Shown: positions 7,197 to 15,484 of the stretch, piece after piece | Numbering within the stretch: the first letter of the stretch is position 1 | How the letters are laid out: each line of letters starts with the position of its first letter | From: Planctomycetota bacterium | Lineage (GTDB): Bacteria; Planctomycetota; Phycisphaerae; FEN-1346 | Direction of reading: 5' to 3' | Assembly: GCA_030602705.1 (NCBI GenBank) | Contig: JAUVZF010000022.1 | Coordinates: 1-50,206, forward strand | Length of the DNA: 50,206 nucleotides | Notes under the pieces: model-generated | The model's database searches: none | Seen by the model: only the letters and a program-made list of their open reading frames with translations | What the model was told of the DNA's origin: nothing | Translations under genes and position numbers: made by a program

Positions 7197-9191
7197 TCAA
7201 CCCAGCGCCAAGACCGCCACGAGCACCACCAGGCCGATAATCACCCAACTCGCGTACACCGCCACCAGGCCCGTATGCCAGCCGCGAAGCCGCTGGACCA
7301 GCACGTCGCCGTACCGGCCAACCAACCGGTACACGTCGAACGCACCGGCGGAGGCGTCGCCGAACGCCCATTCCAGGGCCGGCAGACGACGGATCGTCTC
7401 GTAGAAATGCGTCCCCGAGACGTGCCAGAGTTCGTCGGAGGAGGCGTCCTCCCCAGCGACGAAGTTACCGACGACGCGGACGCGCATCGCGCGGCCGTAC
7501 AGATAGACGAGCAGGCCGATCACGACGCCGACCACGAGCAGCGCCGACGCCGTTGACGGCTGCCAGAGGCCCGCCGCGCCCGCGTCGCCGAGTTCCAGTG
7601 CCCAAGGCGTTGCGCTGATGCCCGCCGTCTTGAGGCCTACCGCATTGGCCGCCGGCAGGATCAGCCGATCCACCGCCAAGCCGCCCCACACGCCGAGGAA
7701 CACGCACGCCAGGGCCAGCACCACCATGGCGATGGCCATCGGCGCATTTTCCTTCCGCTCGTTGCCGGCCGGCGCCGCCGAGCCTTTCGTCCCCAGAAAG
7801 ACCGAGTGCAGGACCTTGACGAAACTGGCCAGCGTCAGCACCGACCCGAAGATAGCGGCCACCAGGCACACCATCGCCAGAGGCGTCCCGGCGCCAAGCG
7901 CCCCGTGATAGACGAGCCACTTGGAGACGAACCCGTTCATCGGCGGCACGCCCGAAATCGACAGCGCCGCGATGATGCAGCAGATGAACGTGACGGGCAG
8001 CACCCGGGCCAGACCGCCCAGCCGGTCGAGGTCCATCGTGCCCGCGACCCGCTCGGCCGACCCGGCGGCCAGGAACAACGTGCACTTGTAGATCGCGTGG
8101 TTGAGCATATGGAACAGGCCGCCGCAGAAGGCAATCGCCGCAACGCCCTGCTGGATGGCCGTCAGACCGCCGGCCGCACGACCGGCCGCCAGAATCGACG
8201 CCGCCAGGCCCATCCCCAGCACCATGTAGCCTACCTGGCTGACGGCGTGGAACGACAGCAGCCGCTTCAGGTTGTGCTGGACCATCGCCATCATCACGGC
8301 CAGCAGGATCGTTGCGGCGCCGATGATCATCAGCATGCTCGCCAGGTAGGTGTTGACGGCAAAGACCTCGAACGTAATCCGGGCCAACAGGTAGATGCCA
8401 AGCAGTTTGTCGAGCGCAGCGGGCAGCAGCGCAAAGACCGTCGTGGGCGCGTGCTCGCTGGCGGCGGGAATCCACGTGTGAAGCGGCATGGCCCCCGCCT
8501 TCGCCAGCGCCGCCGCCGCCATCAGCAGGTACGCCACGACCGTCAGCGCCCGGTCCGTAGCCTGCGCTTGCACGCCGCCCATCAACAACAGCGAGTTGAC
8601 GCCGCCCTGGGCCTGGAACAGGAGCAGCACGCCCAGGAGCAAACACAGGTCGGCAAAGCCGAGCATCGCGAACGTCTTCATCGCGCCGGCCCGGCTCTGC
8701 GGCTTCCCCAGGCCGATCAGCAGGTACAGAAGGACGGTGGCCACCTCCCACGCCAGGATCAGCACCAGGAACGTGTTCGCCAGCGCCGCCGCCGTCACCG
8801 CCGACAGCGTCCACAGCACCCACGCGTAATAGACCGGGGCGCGGTCGTGGTCGGCCATCGCGCGGACGCTGTACAGCGTAACCATCAGCGCGATCCCTGA
8901 CGCCGCCAGGACGATCAGCGCCGACAGGCCGTCGGCCCGGAACCTGAGGGCCAGCGTCAGCGGCCCGAGGCCGATCTCGCCCTCACCGCTCCAAAAGCCC
9001 GGCTTGCCCTCCGGGAGCGACCGGAACAAGTCAACCGCCTCACAGAGCGTCCATGCCACGGCCACCACGGCCACCATGGCCGCAATCCGGCCGAGACCCC
9101 GGGGACTCTTGCGGCCGCCCAGAATCCAGGCGGCGTACACGATGACCCCGGCGACAAGCGGCACTGAAATGAGCCAGATAATCTGGTCCAT
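7197..9191 (-). CDS. NuoL/MrpA-N-terminal-like proton-conducting membrane subunit
   Basis: This large polytopic protein (664 residues) of the proton-conducting transporter family has the key charged residues Glu 149 (ILAWEVATVLLYLL), Lys 172 and Lys 231 (AKAGAMPLHTWIPAASEHAP), followed by the NLKRLLSFHAVSQVGYM and SISGVPPMNGFVSKW motifs. The C-terminal portion (about 480-664) has further helices and ends with a hydrophobic anchor. It is long enough to correspond to the MrpA/NuoL pump with its long C-terminal arm; the MrpA-C domains are encoded separately just downstream. The ATG follows AGGAGCCGGGC and lies 9 bases after the large-subunit gene. Confidence 0.9.
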   Translation of the reverse strand: MDQIIWLISVPLVAGVIVYAAWILGGRKSPRGLGRIAAMVAVVAVAWTLCEAVDLFRSLPEGKPGFWSGEGEIGLGPLTLALRFRADGLSALIVLAASGIALMVTLYSVRAMADHDRAPVYYAWVLWTLSAVTAAALANTFLVLILAWEVATVLLYLLIGLGKPQSRAGAMKTFAMLGFADLCLLLGVLLLFQAQGGVNSLLLMGGVQAQATDRALTVVAYLLMAAAALAKAGAMPLHTWIPAASEHAPTTVFALLPAALDKLLGIYLLARITFEVFAVNTYLASMLMIIGAATILLAVMMAMVQHNLKRLLSFHAVSQVGYMVLGMGLAASILAAGRAAGGLTAIQQGVAAIAFCGGLFHMLNHAIYKCTLFLAAGSAERVAGTMDLDRLGGLARVLPVTFICCIIAALSISGVPPMNGFVSKWLVYHGALGAGTPLAMVCLVAAIFGSVLTLASFVKVLHSVFLGTKGSAAPAGNERKENAPMAIAMVVLALACVFLGVWGGLAVDRLILPAANAVGLKTAGISATPWALELGDAGAAGLWQPSTASALLVVGVVIGLLVYLYGRAMRVRVVGNFVAGEDASSDELWHVSGTHFYETIRRLPALEWAFGDASAGAFDVYRLVGRYGDVLVQRLRGWHTGLVAVYASWVIIGLVVLVAVLALG

Positions 9192-9200
9192 GCCCGGCTC

Positions 9201-10955
9201 CTAAACCTCCTTGCGCAGGCGGCGCGTCCGCTCCTGGCTGATGCGAACCATATCGTCGAACGTGCCGAGCGGCTTGCCCGTCTCAGCATCCACCAGGCGG
9301 GCCATCCGCTCGGTACACGAATAACACGGGTCAATCGACGCCAGAGTAATCGTGACGTCGGAGATGTGCTCCCCGATACACGACGACTTGAAGGACGGCA
9401 GGTTCATGTATGTCGGGGCACGAATCTTGTGCCGCACGGGCCCCGCGCCGCCGTCGCTTCGGACGTAGTGGAACGTTTCGCCCCGCGGCGCCTCGTAGTT
9501 GCCTACCGCTTCGCCCGGCGGGACATGGTTCACCTCGACGGCGATCGGGCCGTCGGGGATCCGGTCAACACATTGCTCGATGATCTTGACCGATTCGAAA
9601 CACTCCAAGCACCGGACGACGGCCTTGGCGAAGACGTCGCCCTCCGGCTGCGTGATGACCTCCCAGTCCACCTCCTCGTACGCGCCGTGCGGATAGTCGC
9701 GGCGCGCGTCGATCGGTACGCCGCTCGCGCGCGCCGTCGGCCCCGTCGCGCCCCAGCGAAGGGCATCCTCTTTCGAGAGAACGCCGACGCCCTTCAGCCG
9801 GGCGTGCAGAACGGGGTCGTCGAGAAAGGCGTTCGTAATCAGTTCCAGCGGCGCCTTCAGCGAATCGACCGCCTTGCGGATTTCCGGATACAGGTCGGGC
9901 GGGATATCCCGCCTGACGCCGCCGATCCGGTTGTTGGCATAGTGGATGCGGCTGCCGGTAGTAAGTTCCAGGATGTCCATGACCGGCTCGCGGTACTTCC
10001 ACGCCCACATCCAGACGGTGTTGTAGCCCAGGAAGTGGCCGGCCAGGCCGATCCAGAGCATGTGGCTGTGCAGGCGTTCGAGTTCCGCGACGATGGTCCG
10101 CAGGTACTCGGCCCGCGGGGGGGCCTGGATGCCGCAGATTTCCTCGACCGCCCGGATATACGCCCACGGATGGCTGGCCGAGCAGATGCCGCAGACCCGC
10201 TCGACCAAGAACGGCACCTGGTCCCAGGTCAGGCGGCTCGAGAACTCTTCGATGCCGCGGTGGTTGTACGAGATCCGCACGTCCATATCGACAACCGTCT
10301 CGCCCTCGCAGTAGAGTTGGAAGAACTCCATCTCTTCCTGAAGCGGGTGGAACGGGCCGATGTTGATGAGCGTCCGGCCGGGCTTCGGCGTCTTCGGCTG
10401 CGAGGCCGGCGGTTGCTGAAGTTTTTTCTCATCGCGTGCCCCGGCCCACTCATTCGTCTCGCGCTTTCCGGTCGGATCGACCCTGGGCACGTGGAAATCG
10501 CGGCGCAGCGGGTACGCGCCCTCGGGCCAGTCGTCGGCCAGGATCAGTCGGCGCATGTCCGGATGGCCGCGGAATTCGGCCCCCAGCAGGTCGTGCATCT
10601 CGCGCTCGATCCAGTTCGCGGCCGGCAGGTCCTGGCCGACCGAATCGATCTCCATCGCCGGACGGGCCGCCAGGGCCTTGAGCGTCACGATGTAATGCTC
10701 GCTGTCCAGGCACCAGTGGTACAGCATGTCGATGCCGTCGCGGACCTCCAGCCCGGAGACCGTCGCGAGGCGGGCCTTCTGCTCGGCAAACATGATCCGC
10801 GACGCTTCGCGGATGCGGGCCGGGTCCACGCGCACCCAGCCGCGCCGCGGGTTCTGCTCGGTGACCTCGAGGACCATGCCGCCCAGTGCCGTCACGACGC
10901 GCGACAGGACGGCGCTCTCGATCGCCTCGCCGGTTACATCCTGGATTTCAGACAT
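9201..10955 (-). CDS. Group 4 [NiFe]-hydrogenase large subunit, NuoC-NuoD fusion (HycE type)
   Basis: The 584-residue protein fuses an N-terminal 30-kDa (NuoC) domain (residues about 15-160, EFRGHPDMRRLILADDWPEG) to a 49-kDa/hydrogenase domain. Unlike true NuoD it keeps both Ni-binding motifs: ERVCGICSASH (Cys 255 and Cys 258) and DPCYSCTER (Cys 544 and Cys 547), so it should be a working H2-converting enzyme. After Arg 550 there is a 34-residue tail starting with Met, closely resembling the tail that HycI removes from E. coli HycE. A matching protease gene ends the operon. The ATG follows GAGG at 8 bases. It is the catalytic core of the complex on the cytoplasmic side of the membrane. Confidence 0.95.
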   Translation of the reverse strand: MSEIQDVTGEAIESAVLSRVVTALGGMVLEVTEQNPRRGWVRVDPARIREASRIMFAEQKARLATVSGLEVRDGIDMLYHWCLDSEHYIVTLKALAARPAMEIDSVGQDLPAANWIEREMHDLLGAEFRGHPDMRRLILADDWPEGAYPLRRDFHVPRVDPTGKRETNEWAGARDEKKLQQPPASQPKTPKPGRTLINIGPFHPLQEEMEFFQLYCEGETVVDMDVRISYNHRGIEEFSSRLTWDQVPFLVERVCGICSASHPWAYIRAVEEICGIQAPPRAEYLRTIVAELERLHSHMLWIGLAGHFLGYNTVWMWAWKYREPVMDILELTTGSRIHYANNRIGGVRRDIPPDLYPEIRKAVDSLKAPLELITNAFLDDPVLHARLKGVGVLSKEDALRWGATGPTARASGVPIDARRDYPHGAYEEVDWEVITQPEGDVFAKAVVRCLECFESVKIIEQCVDRIPDGPIAVEVNHVPPGEAVGNYEAPRGETFHYVRSDGGAGPVRHKIRAPTYMNLPSFKSSCIGEHISDVTITLASIDPCYSCTERMARLVDAETGKPLGTFDDMVRISQERTRRLRKEV

Positions 10956-10965
10956 CTTGCGAGCC

Positions 10966-11397
10966 TCACAAAGTGCTCAGGGCGGCGGCCGCCCCCGCGA
11001 TCATCGCTTCCGGCTTCGGCGGACAACCCGGCACGTACGCGATGATGGCGTCCGGGTCGATCTCGCGAATCACCTCGTCCACGGGCCGTGCGAAATGGTA
11101 GCAGTGACGGAAGATACCCCCCGTGCAGGCGCACGACCCGATACAGAAGACGATGCACGGCTTGGGCGTCTGGGTGTAGACCTCCATGAGGCGCGGCGCC
11201 GCCTGGCGGGTGCAGCAGCCCGTCACGAGCAGCGCGTCGGCATGCCGCGGGCTCCCTACCAGCACCATGCCGAGGCGCTCGACGTCGTAGCGAGGCGTCA
11301 GGAGTTCGAGAACTTCAATGTCGCAGTTGTTGCACGCGCCCACGTTGACGTGGTACACCCACGGCGACCGTTTCAGCCCCCAGATTCCGAGGCCCAT
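10966..11397 (-). CDS. Group 4 [NiFe]-hydrogenase small subunit (NuoB/HycG/MbhJ-like)
   Basis: The 143-residue protein carries the four cysteine positions of the proximal [4Fe-4S] cluster: GACNNC (Cys 22/25), GSC (Cys 89) and VPGCPPKPEAM (Cys 125), with the NVGACNNCDIEVLELLTPRYD lead of energy-converting hydrogenases. It passes electrons from the ferredoxin subunits to the Ni-Fe site. It sits 10 bases upstream of the large-subunit gene. Cys 61-Cys 62 (TGCC) is an extra pair. Confidence 0.94.
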   Translation of the reverse strand: MGLGIWGLKRSPWVYHVNVGACNNCDIEVLELLTPRYDVERLGMVLVGSPRHADALLVTGCCTRQAAPRLMEVYTQTPKPCIVFCIGSCACTGGIFRHCYHFARPVDEVIREIDPDAIIAYVPGCPPKPEAMIAGAAAALSTL

Positions 11398-11440
11398 GCC
11401 CTTCCCTTTCTGCCGTCCACCGTCTGCTACCTGCCATCCG

Positions 11441-11573
11441 CCATCTCAAATCTCAAACCCGAAATCTCAAATCTCAAATCCGAAATCTGAAATCTCGGAT
11501 CTGAAATCTCAAGTCTCAAATCTCACATCTGAAATCTGAAATCTCAAATCTGAAATCTCAAATCTCAAGATTC
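11441..11573. repeat. Phased heptamer repeat array (AAATCTC/AAATCTG)
   Basis: From 11441 the sequence can be cut into 18 consecutive 7-base units with no insertions or deletions, mostly AAATCTC or AAATCTG with occasional single-base variants, then one decayed unit. On the transcribed minus strand it reads as (GAGATTT)n. It fills the gap between the NuoH-like gene and the small-subunit gene, so it is part of the operon mRNA. It is not a CRISPR array, since the units have no spacers. Confidence 0.85.
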
Positions 11574-11585
11574 CAGGTCTCAAAC

Positions 11586-12527
11586 TCAATATCCCAGCCA
11601 CGCCAGCACAAGCGCCCCTGCGGCCAGCGGCGCCATGCCGAACCAGAAAAACCGGACCGCCTTGCGGACCTGAAGCCGCGGGTTCGTGTTCCGGATCAGA
11701 ACGACCAGAACCAGAAACACGACAAACTTGCCCGCAAGCGCCAGCCACGACCACCCGGACGCCGCATCGCCCAGGCCGCCCACAAAAAGCGTCGCCAAGA
11801 AGACCGGCGAGACCGCCAGCAGCAGGAACCGCGTCAGTTTGATCATCGCCAGCGGCGGGCCGGAGTACTCCAGGTGCGTGCCGCCCATCAGTTCCGTCTC
11901 GGCCTCCGGCAGGTCGAACGGCACCAGCGTCAACTTGGCCTGGATGCACAGAAGCGCCACCGCCGTCGCAATCACACCGCTCAGGCTGAACAGCGCCCAG
12001 CCGCTCGTCTGCTGGAACGTCACCAGTTGACCGATCGAGAACGTAGCCCCGCCTCCCCCTTTGACAACCTGCACGACCGGCACCAGCACCGCCATCACGA
12101 GCGGCAGTTCGTAGGACATGAGCAGTTTCATCTCGCGGCTGGCGCCGAACGTGGCGTGCGGCGAGCCGGACGCCAGCGCCCCGTAGATGACCGCAATCGC
12201 CGGAATCGTCAGGACGTACAGCAGAACGATCAGGTCGCCGACGAACCCCTCGGCCGGCCGGATGTTCGCGTGCCACACGATCGCCGCCCCCACACCCGCC
12301 GCCGCAAACCCTACCACCGGCGCCAGCAGGAACCCCCGGCCTTTGGCGCGCTCCGGCAGCAGCGTCTCCTTGCCCAGCAGTTTGGCGATGTCGTACACCG
12401 GCTGAAACAGCGGCGGCCCGACGCGATACTGCACGCGGGCTGTCACCTTCCGGTCTACCCAACTCGCGACCATCCCGATCACCAGGGTCCCGACTGCCGC
12501 AGCCAGGAAGATTCCAATCGCGCCCAC
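11586..12527 (-). CDS. NuoH/HycD/MbhM-like membrane anchor subunit
   Basis: The 313-residue polytopic protein of the complex I subunit 1 family has RKVTARVQYRVGPPLFQPVYD near the N-terminus and the conserved loop VPFDLPEAETELMGGTHLEYSG. It anchors the hydrogenase module to the membrane and lines the link to the antiporter. The start is GTG 12527 with GGAGG 9 bases upstream, overlapping the stop region of the preceding gene. The heptamer array follows its stop codon. Confidence 0.93.
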   Translation of the reverse strand: MGAIGIFLAAAVGTLVIGMVASWVDRKVTARVQYRVGPPLFQPVYDIAKLLGKETLLPERAKGRGFLLAPVVGFAAAGVGAAIVWHANIRPAEGFVGDLIVLLYVLTIPAIAVIYGALASGSPHATFGASREMKLLMSYELPLVMAVLVPVVQVVKGGGGATFSIGQLVTFQQTSGWALFSLSGVIATAVALLCIQAKLTLVPFDLPEAETELMGGTHLEYSGPPLAMIKLTRFLLLAVSPVFLATLFVGGLGDAASGWSWLALAGKFVVFLVLVVLIRNTNPRLQVRKAVRFFWFGMAPLAAGALVLAWLGY

Positions 12528-12533
12528 TCTCGG

Positions 12534-13037
12534 CTACCTCCGTCTAATCGGGTGATCACCGGCTACCCGCCCGCCGATCACCGTCAACCCTTCCGCTTCG
12601 ATCTGTTGGACCGTTGCAAACCGCAGCGCCCCCGTCGGACACACCGCCACGCATCGCGGATCCAGACCGCGCTGGAGCCGATCCTCGCACAGATCGCACT
12701 TGGCAATCTGGTGCCCGACCATCTCCAGGCTCAGCACCCCGAACGGGCACGCCCGCGCGCACGACCCGCATCCCCGACAACTGAAGATCCCACGCGACAC
12801 CACGCCGCGCTCATCGCGCTGCATCGCGCCCGCCGGGCACACCTCGACGCACGCCGGGTCGTCGCACTGGCGGCACACAATCGGCAGCACCGCCGGACCG
12901 ATGTCCACGAACTGGACGCCGGCCATGCGGCCGTGCCCGTAATAACAGGACGCCATGCACGACTTGCACTCGATGCACCGGTCCAGGTCGAGCACGACGC
13001 GCCGCTCGACGGATTCCGCCGTCGCCTGTTCGGGCAT
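12534..13037 (-). CDS. HycB-like 4x[4Fe-4S] electron-transfer protein
   Basis: The 167-residue ferredoxin has 16 cysteines in four clusters arranged as in HycB/FdhB/DmsB: RCIECKSCMASC, CRQCDDPACVEVC, CRGCGSCARAC and KCDLCEDRL...CVAVC. In formate hydrogenlyase such a protein links the formate dehydrogenase subunit to the hydrogenase. Here it lies directly between the genes for the molybdopterin-fold protein and the membrane anchor, which supports the same bridging role. Confidence 0.9.
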   Translation of the reverse strand: MPEQATAESVERRVVLDLDRCIECKSCMASCYYGHGRMAGVQFVDIGPAVLPIVCRQCDDPACVEVCPAGAMQRDERGVVSRGIFSCRGCGSCARACPFGVLSLEMVGHQIAKCDLCEDRLQRGLDPRCVAVCPTGALRFATVQQIEAEGLTVIGGRVAGDHPIRRR

Positions 13038-13050
13038 CCTCGCCTCCCTG

Positions 13051-14661
13051 CTACGCCTTTCGGACCGTCACGCAAACGGGCTCGCCCGGCCGCGCCCCGT
13101 CCCAGGTCCATCCGAACACGTTTCGGACCTCGGCGAACGCGGCGCTGGCGCGGGCCTGACCCGCCCGGCGTTCCTGGCTGACTACAACCTCGACAGTGGC
13201 CGTCCCCCCCGGCCCCTCGATGACGGCCGTCTGCGCATCGCCAAGGCCGGCAGCCTCGGCGTCGGGCTGGGCCATCAGCAACAGCGGCCGGCCCCTGACC
13301 GACTGCGGCCAGGACGCCCGGCCCGTCAGGCTCCCGTCATCGAAGTGGATGGAATCGGCCGCCAGCGCGAGGCGGATTCCCTCGCCCTGCCCTGCTTCGT
13401 CGGCCGCGGCGGGCATCTCTGGCCCCGAACACGGGGCCGAGACATCGGCCCTCACGTCGCCGGGGGCGCCGGCCATCTGAAGGATCTCGCGGACCGTCGG
13501 CACGCCGGCTGGAGGCGCCATCAGCGGCTCGAACTCCACCGGACGGTCGGGCCCCAGCAGCGCCCTTCCAGCCGTCTCAAACGGAAACGCCGCCGGCACC
13601 ACCAGCGACGCAAGGTCGCTCAGACGGTTCGGCATCGGCCCGACGTACAGCGATTCGTTCGCCGCCGCCACGTTCGAGGCCGCCTTCGCTCCGAGCGCCG
13701 AGACCAGGTCGGCCCCGATGACGAGCAGCACGTCCACGGGGCTGGAGAGGATTTCAATCGGGCAGATGCCTCCGTTTGCCGAGGCCGTCCGAAGCGCCCC
13801 CCACGCCCCGCCGTAGGCCGTCAGCGGGCAGACCGTCGCGCCGATACTCTTGGCCAGGACCGCGACCTCGGCCGCCAACGCCCGTGCGTCGGCGTAGCCC
13901 ATCTCGGCCCCGACCACGATGGCCGGTCGCTTGGCCTTCTGGAGTTGCTCTTTCCAACCCGCCAGGGCGCCCCCATCGGCAAGGCCCTCGGCTTGGCCGG
14001 TGCGGACGGCGGCGACGGCGCGGGCCGTCTCGCCGACCACGAGGGCCGGCTGATACAGGCCGGTCGCGAACTTGGCCGTCGCGGTCGCGGGGTCGGCAAT
14101 CAGGAGCAGCGGCATCCGAGACTGCTTCGCCTTCGCCTCGAAGATCCAGTGCGCCGCCACCGGATGGGTGGCGTAGATGTCGCCGATAATCAGAAACGCG
14201 TCGGCCTCGGCCAGTTCCTCCGGCCCGACGAACGTGCACCCGCTCGTGTCCAGGCCGTGAACCAGGCCGGCGTCACTGGGCGGCACGTAAAGGCTCCACC
14301 GCGCGCCGACGTCGGCGGCAAACCGCCCGACCGTCGCCAGCGTGTCGGTGTCCGTGTTGCCGTCCACGATGATGGCCGACGAGGAGCCGCGACGAAGCGC
14401 CTCGGCGATTTGGGCGGCGGCCTCAGCCGTCTCCACCGCCTCACCGCCGCGCCGGGCCTGGAGCAGACGCGCGGGGTGGTCCAGCAACTCCACAAGGACG
14501 CCACCGCGCCCGCAGAGGCCGACGTACCCGGCGTGCGGCATGTAATCCGGAACGTAATGGTCGGGACCGGAGGCGATGGCCCGTACCGGGCATCCGACAC
14601 TGCACAGCAGGCAGCGTGCGCTGGTGGCTTCGGCGGTCCGGGTCGAGCCGTCAGAAGACAT
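13051..14661 (-). CDS. Molybdopterin-oxidoreductase-fold subunit, apparently lacking the catalytic Cys/Sec
   Basis: The 536-residue protein opens with a [4Fe-4S] motif (Cys 17, 20, 24 and 50: CLLCSVGC ... LCGRG) like formate dehydrogenase, NuoG and formylmethanofuran dehydrogenase B. A central part resembles the cofactor-binding domains (EADAFLIIGDIYATHP), and a C-terminal barrel-like domain (LLMAQPDAEAAGLGD) follows. Where FDH/FwdB proteins have Cys or Sec followed by His, I see VPPSDAGL, with no Cys-His pair. There is also no in-frame TGA that could encode Sec. It is shorter than FdhF (about 715 residues). I therefore infer a non-catalytic, NuoG-like structural or electron-relay role. The alternatives are an unusual active site or an error in my by-eye alignment. 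It overlaps the previous gene by 11 bases. Confidence 0.75.
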   Translation of the reverse strand: MSSDGSTRTAEATSARCLLCSVGCPVRAIASGPDHYVPDYMPHAGYVGLCGRGGVLVELLDHPARLLQARRGGEAVETAEAAAQIAEALRRGSSSAIIVDGNTDTDTLATVGRFAADVGARWSLYVPPSDAGLVHGLDTSGCTFVGPEELAEADAFLIIGDIYATHPVAAHWIFEAKAKQSRMPLLLIADPATATAKFATGLYQPALVVGETARAVAAVRTGQAEGLADGGALAGWKEQLQKAKRPAIVVGAEMGYADARALAAEVAVLAKSIGATVCPLTAYGGAWGALRTASANGGICPIEILSSPVDVLLVIGADLVSALGAKAASNVAAANESLYVGPMPNRLSDLASLVVPAAFPFETAGRALLGPDRPVEFEPLMAPPAGVPTVREILQMAGAPGDVRADVSAPCSGPEMPAAADEAGQGEGIRLALAADSIHFDDGSLTGRASWPQSVRGRPLLLMAQPDAEAAGLGDAQTAVIEGPGGTATVEVVVSQERRAGQARASAAFAEVRNVFGWTWDGARPGEPVCVTVRKA

Positions 14662-15484
14662 TCGGATAGTCCTTGATCTGGGCGTAACACATGTCGGGCC
14701 CGTCTTTGCAGAGGTAGTACGGCCCGATGTTGCAGCGTCCGCACTTGCCGATGCCGCAACTCATGCGGCGGTTCATCGAGAGGTAAATCTGCTCCGGCTG
14801 GAAGCCCTTCTCCAGCAGGGCGAACGTCACGAACCGCAGCATGATCTCGGGACCGCACGAGAACGCATACGAGTTGGGTACGTTCACCTCGTTCGGCAGG
14901 TCCTCCAGAACGGTGGTGACGACGCCGACGTGGCCGGCCCATCCGGGCTCGGGGGCATCGATCGTCATCTCGAAGGAGACCTTATCGTGGGCGGCCCACT
15001 CATCGTACTGGCGGCGGAACAGGAGTTCCGCCGACTCCCTCGCCCCGTTCTTGATGACCACCTTGTTCAGGCGGTCGGTCATGGAAAGGAGGACGTGGAT
15101 GAGGGCCCTGAGGGGCGCAAGGCCCACCCCTCCGCCAACGACGACCACGTCTTTGCCTTCGAGTTTCTCGACGGGGTACCCTTTGCCGTAGGGCCCGCGC
15201 AAAGTGCAGACGTCGCCCTCGCCCATCCGGTGCAGCCGCTCCGTCACGCCGCCCGTCCGCAGGACCGTGACCTCCAGATGGCCCGGCTCGAGCGGCGAAC
15301 TGGATGGCGTAAACGGCGCCTCGCCCAGGCCGGGCACGCCCAACTGCACGAACTGGCCGGCGCGAAACTCCATGGGCTGCTCAAGATCGAAACAAAAGGT
15401 CTTGATGGTGGGCGTTTCGTCGATCACGCGGCTCAAGCGCGCGACCTGCGGAGCATAAGGATTGGCCTCAGCCGCTTGTGTCAC
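14651..15484 (-). CDS. Sulfhydrogenase-gamma/AsrB-like FAD-NAD(P)-[2Fe-2S] oxidoreductase
   Basis: The 277-residue protein of the ferredoxin-NADP reductase family has an FAD-binding barrel (FRAGQFVQLGVPGLGEAPFTPSS), an NAD(P)-binding motif (VVVGGGVGLAPLRALI) and a C-terminal [2Fe-2S] site (CGIGKCGRCNIG ... C ... C). This is the layout of HydG in archaeal sulfhydrogenase and of AsrB in anaerobic sulfite reductase. It should exchange electrons between NAD(P)H and the FeS relay of the complex. It overlaps both neighbours, placing it firmly in the hydrogenase operon. Confidence 0.9.
   Translation of the reverse strand: MTQAAEANPYAPQVARLSRVIDETPTIKTFCFDLEQPMEFRAGQFVQLGVPGLGEAPFTPSSSPLEPGHLEVTVLRTGGVTERLHRMGEGDVCTLRGPYGKGYPVEKLEGKDVVVVGGGVGLAPLRALIHVLLSMTDRLNKVVIKNGARESAELLFRRQYDEWAAHDKVSFEMTIDAPEPGWAGHVGVVTTVLEDLPNEVNVPNSYAFSCGPEIMLRFVTFALLEKGFQPEQIYLSMNRRMSCGIGKCGRCNIGPYYLCKDGPDMCYAQIKDYPNVF

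Noticed and set aside
2795..9191. A stand-alone Mrp Na+/H+ antiporter operon
   Set aside because: The genes are continuous with hydrogenase subunits on the same strand, and a hydrogenase ferredoxin and a maturation protease follow mrpG, so they belong to the hydrogenase complex.
9201..10955. Respiratory complex I NuoCD
   Set aside because: All four Ni-ligand cysteines and the cleavable C-terminal tail are present; NuoD lacks them.
11441..11573. Possible CRISPR array
   Set aside because: Units are 7 bases, directly adjacent and without spacers, and no cas genes are present.
13051..14661. Selenocysteine-containing formate dehydrogenase
   Set aside because: The frame is open without an in-frame TGA, and no Cys/Sec-His pair was found at the expected place.
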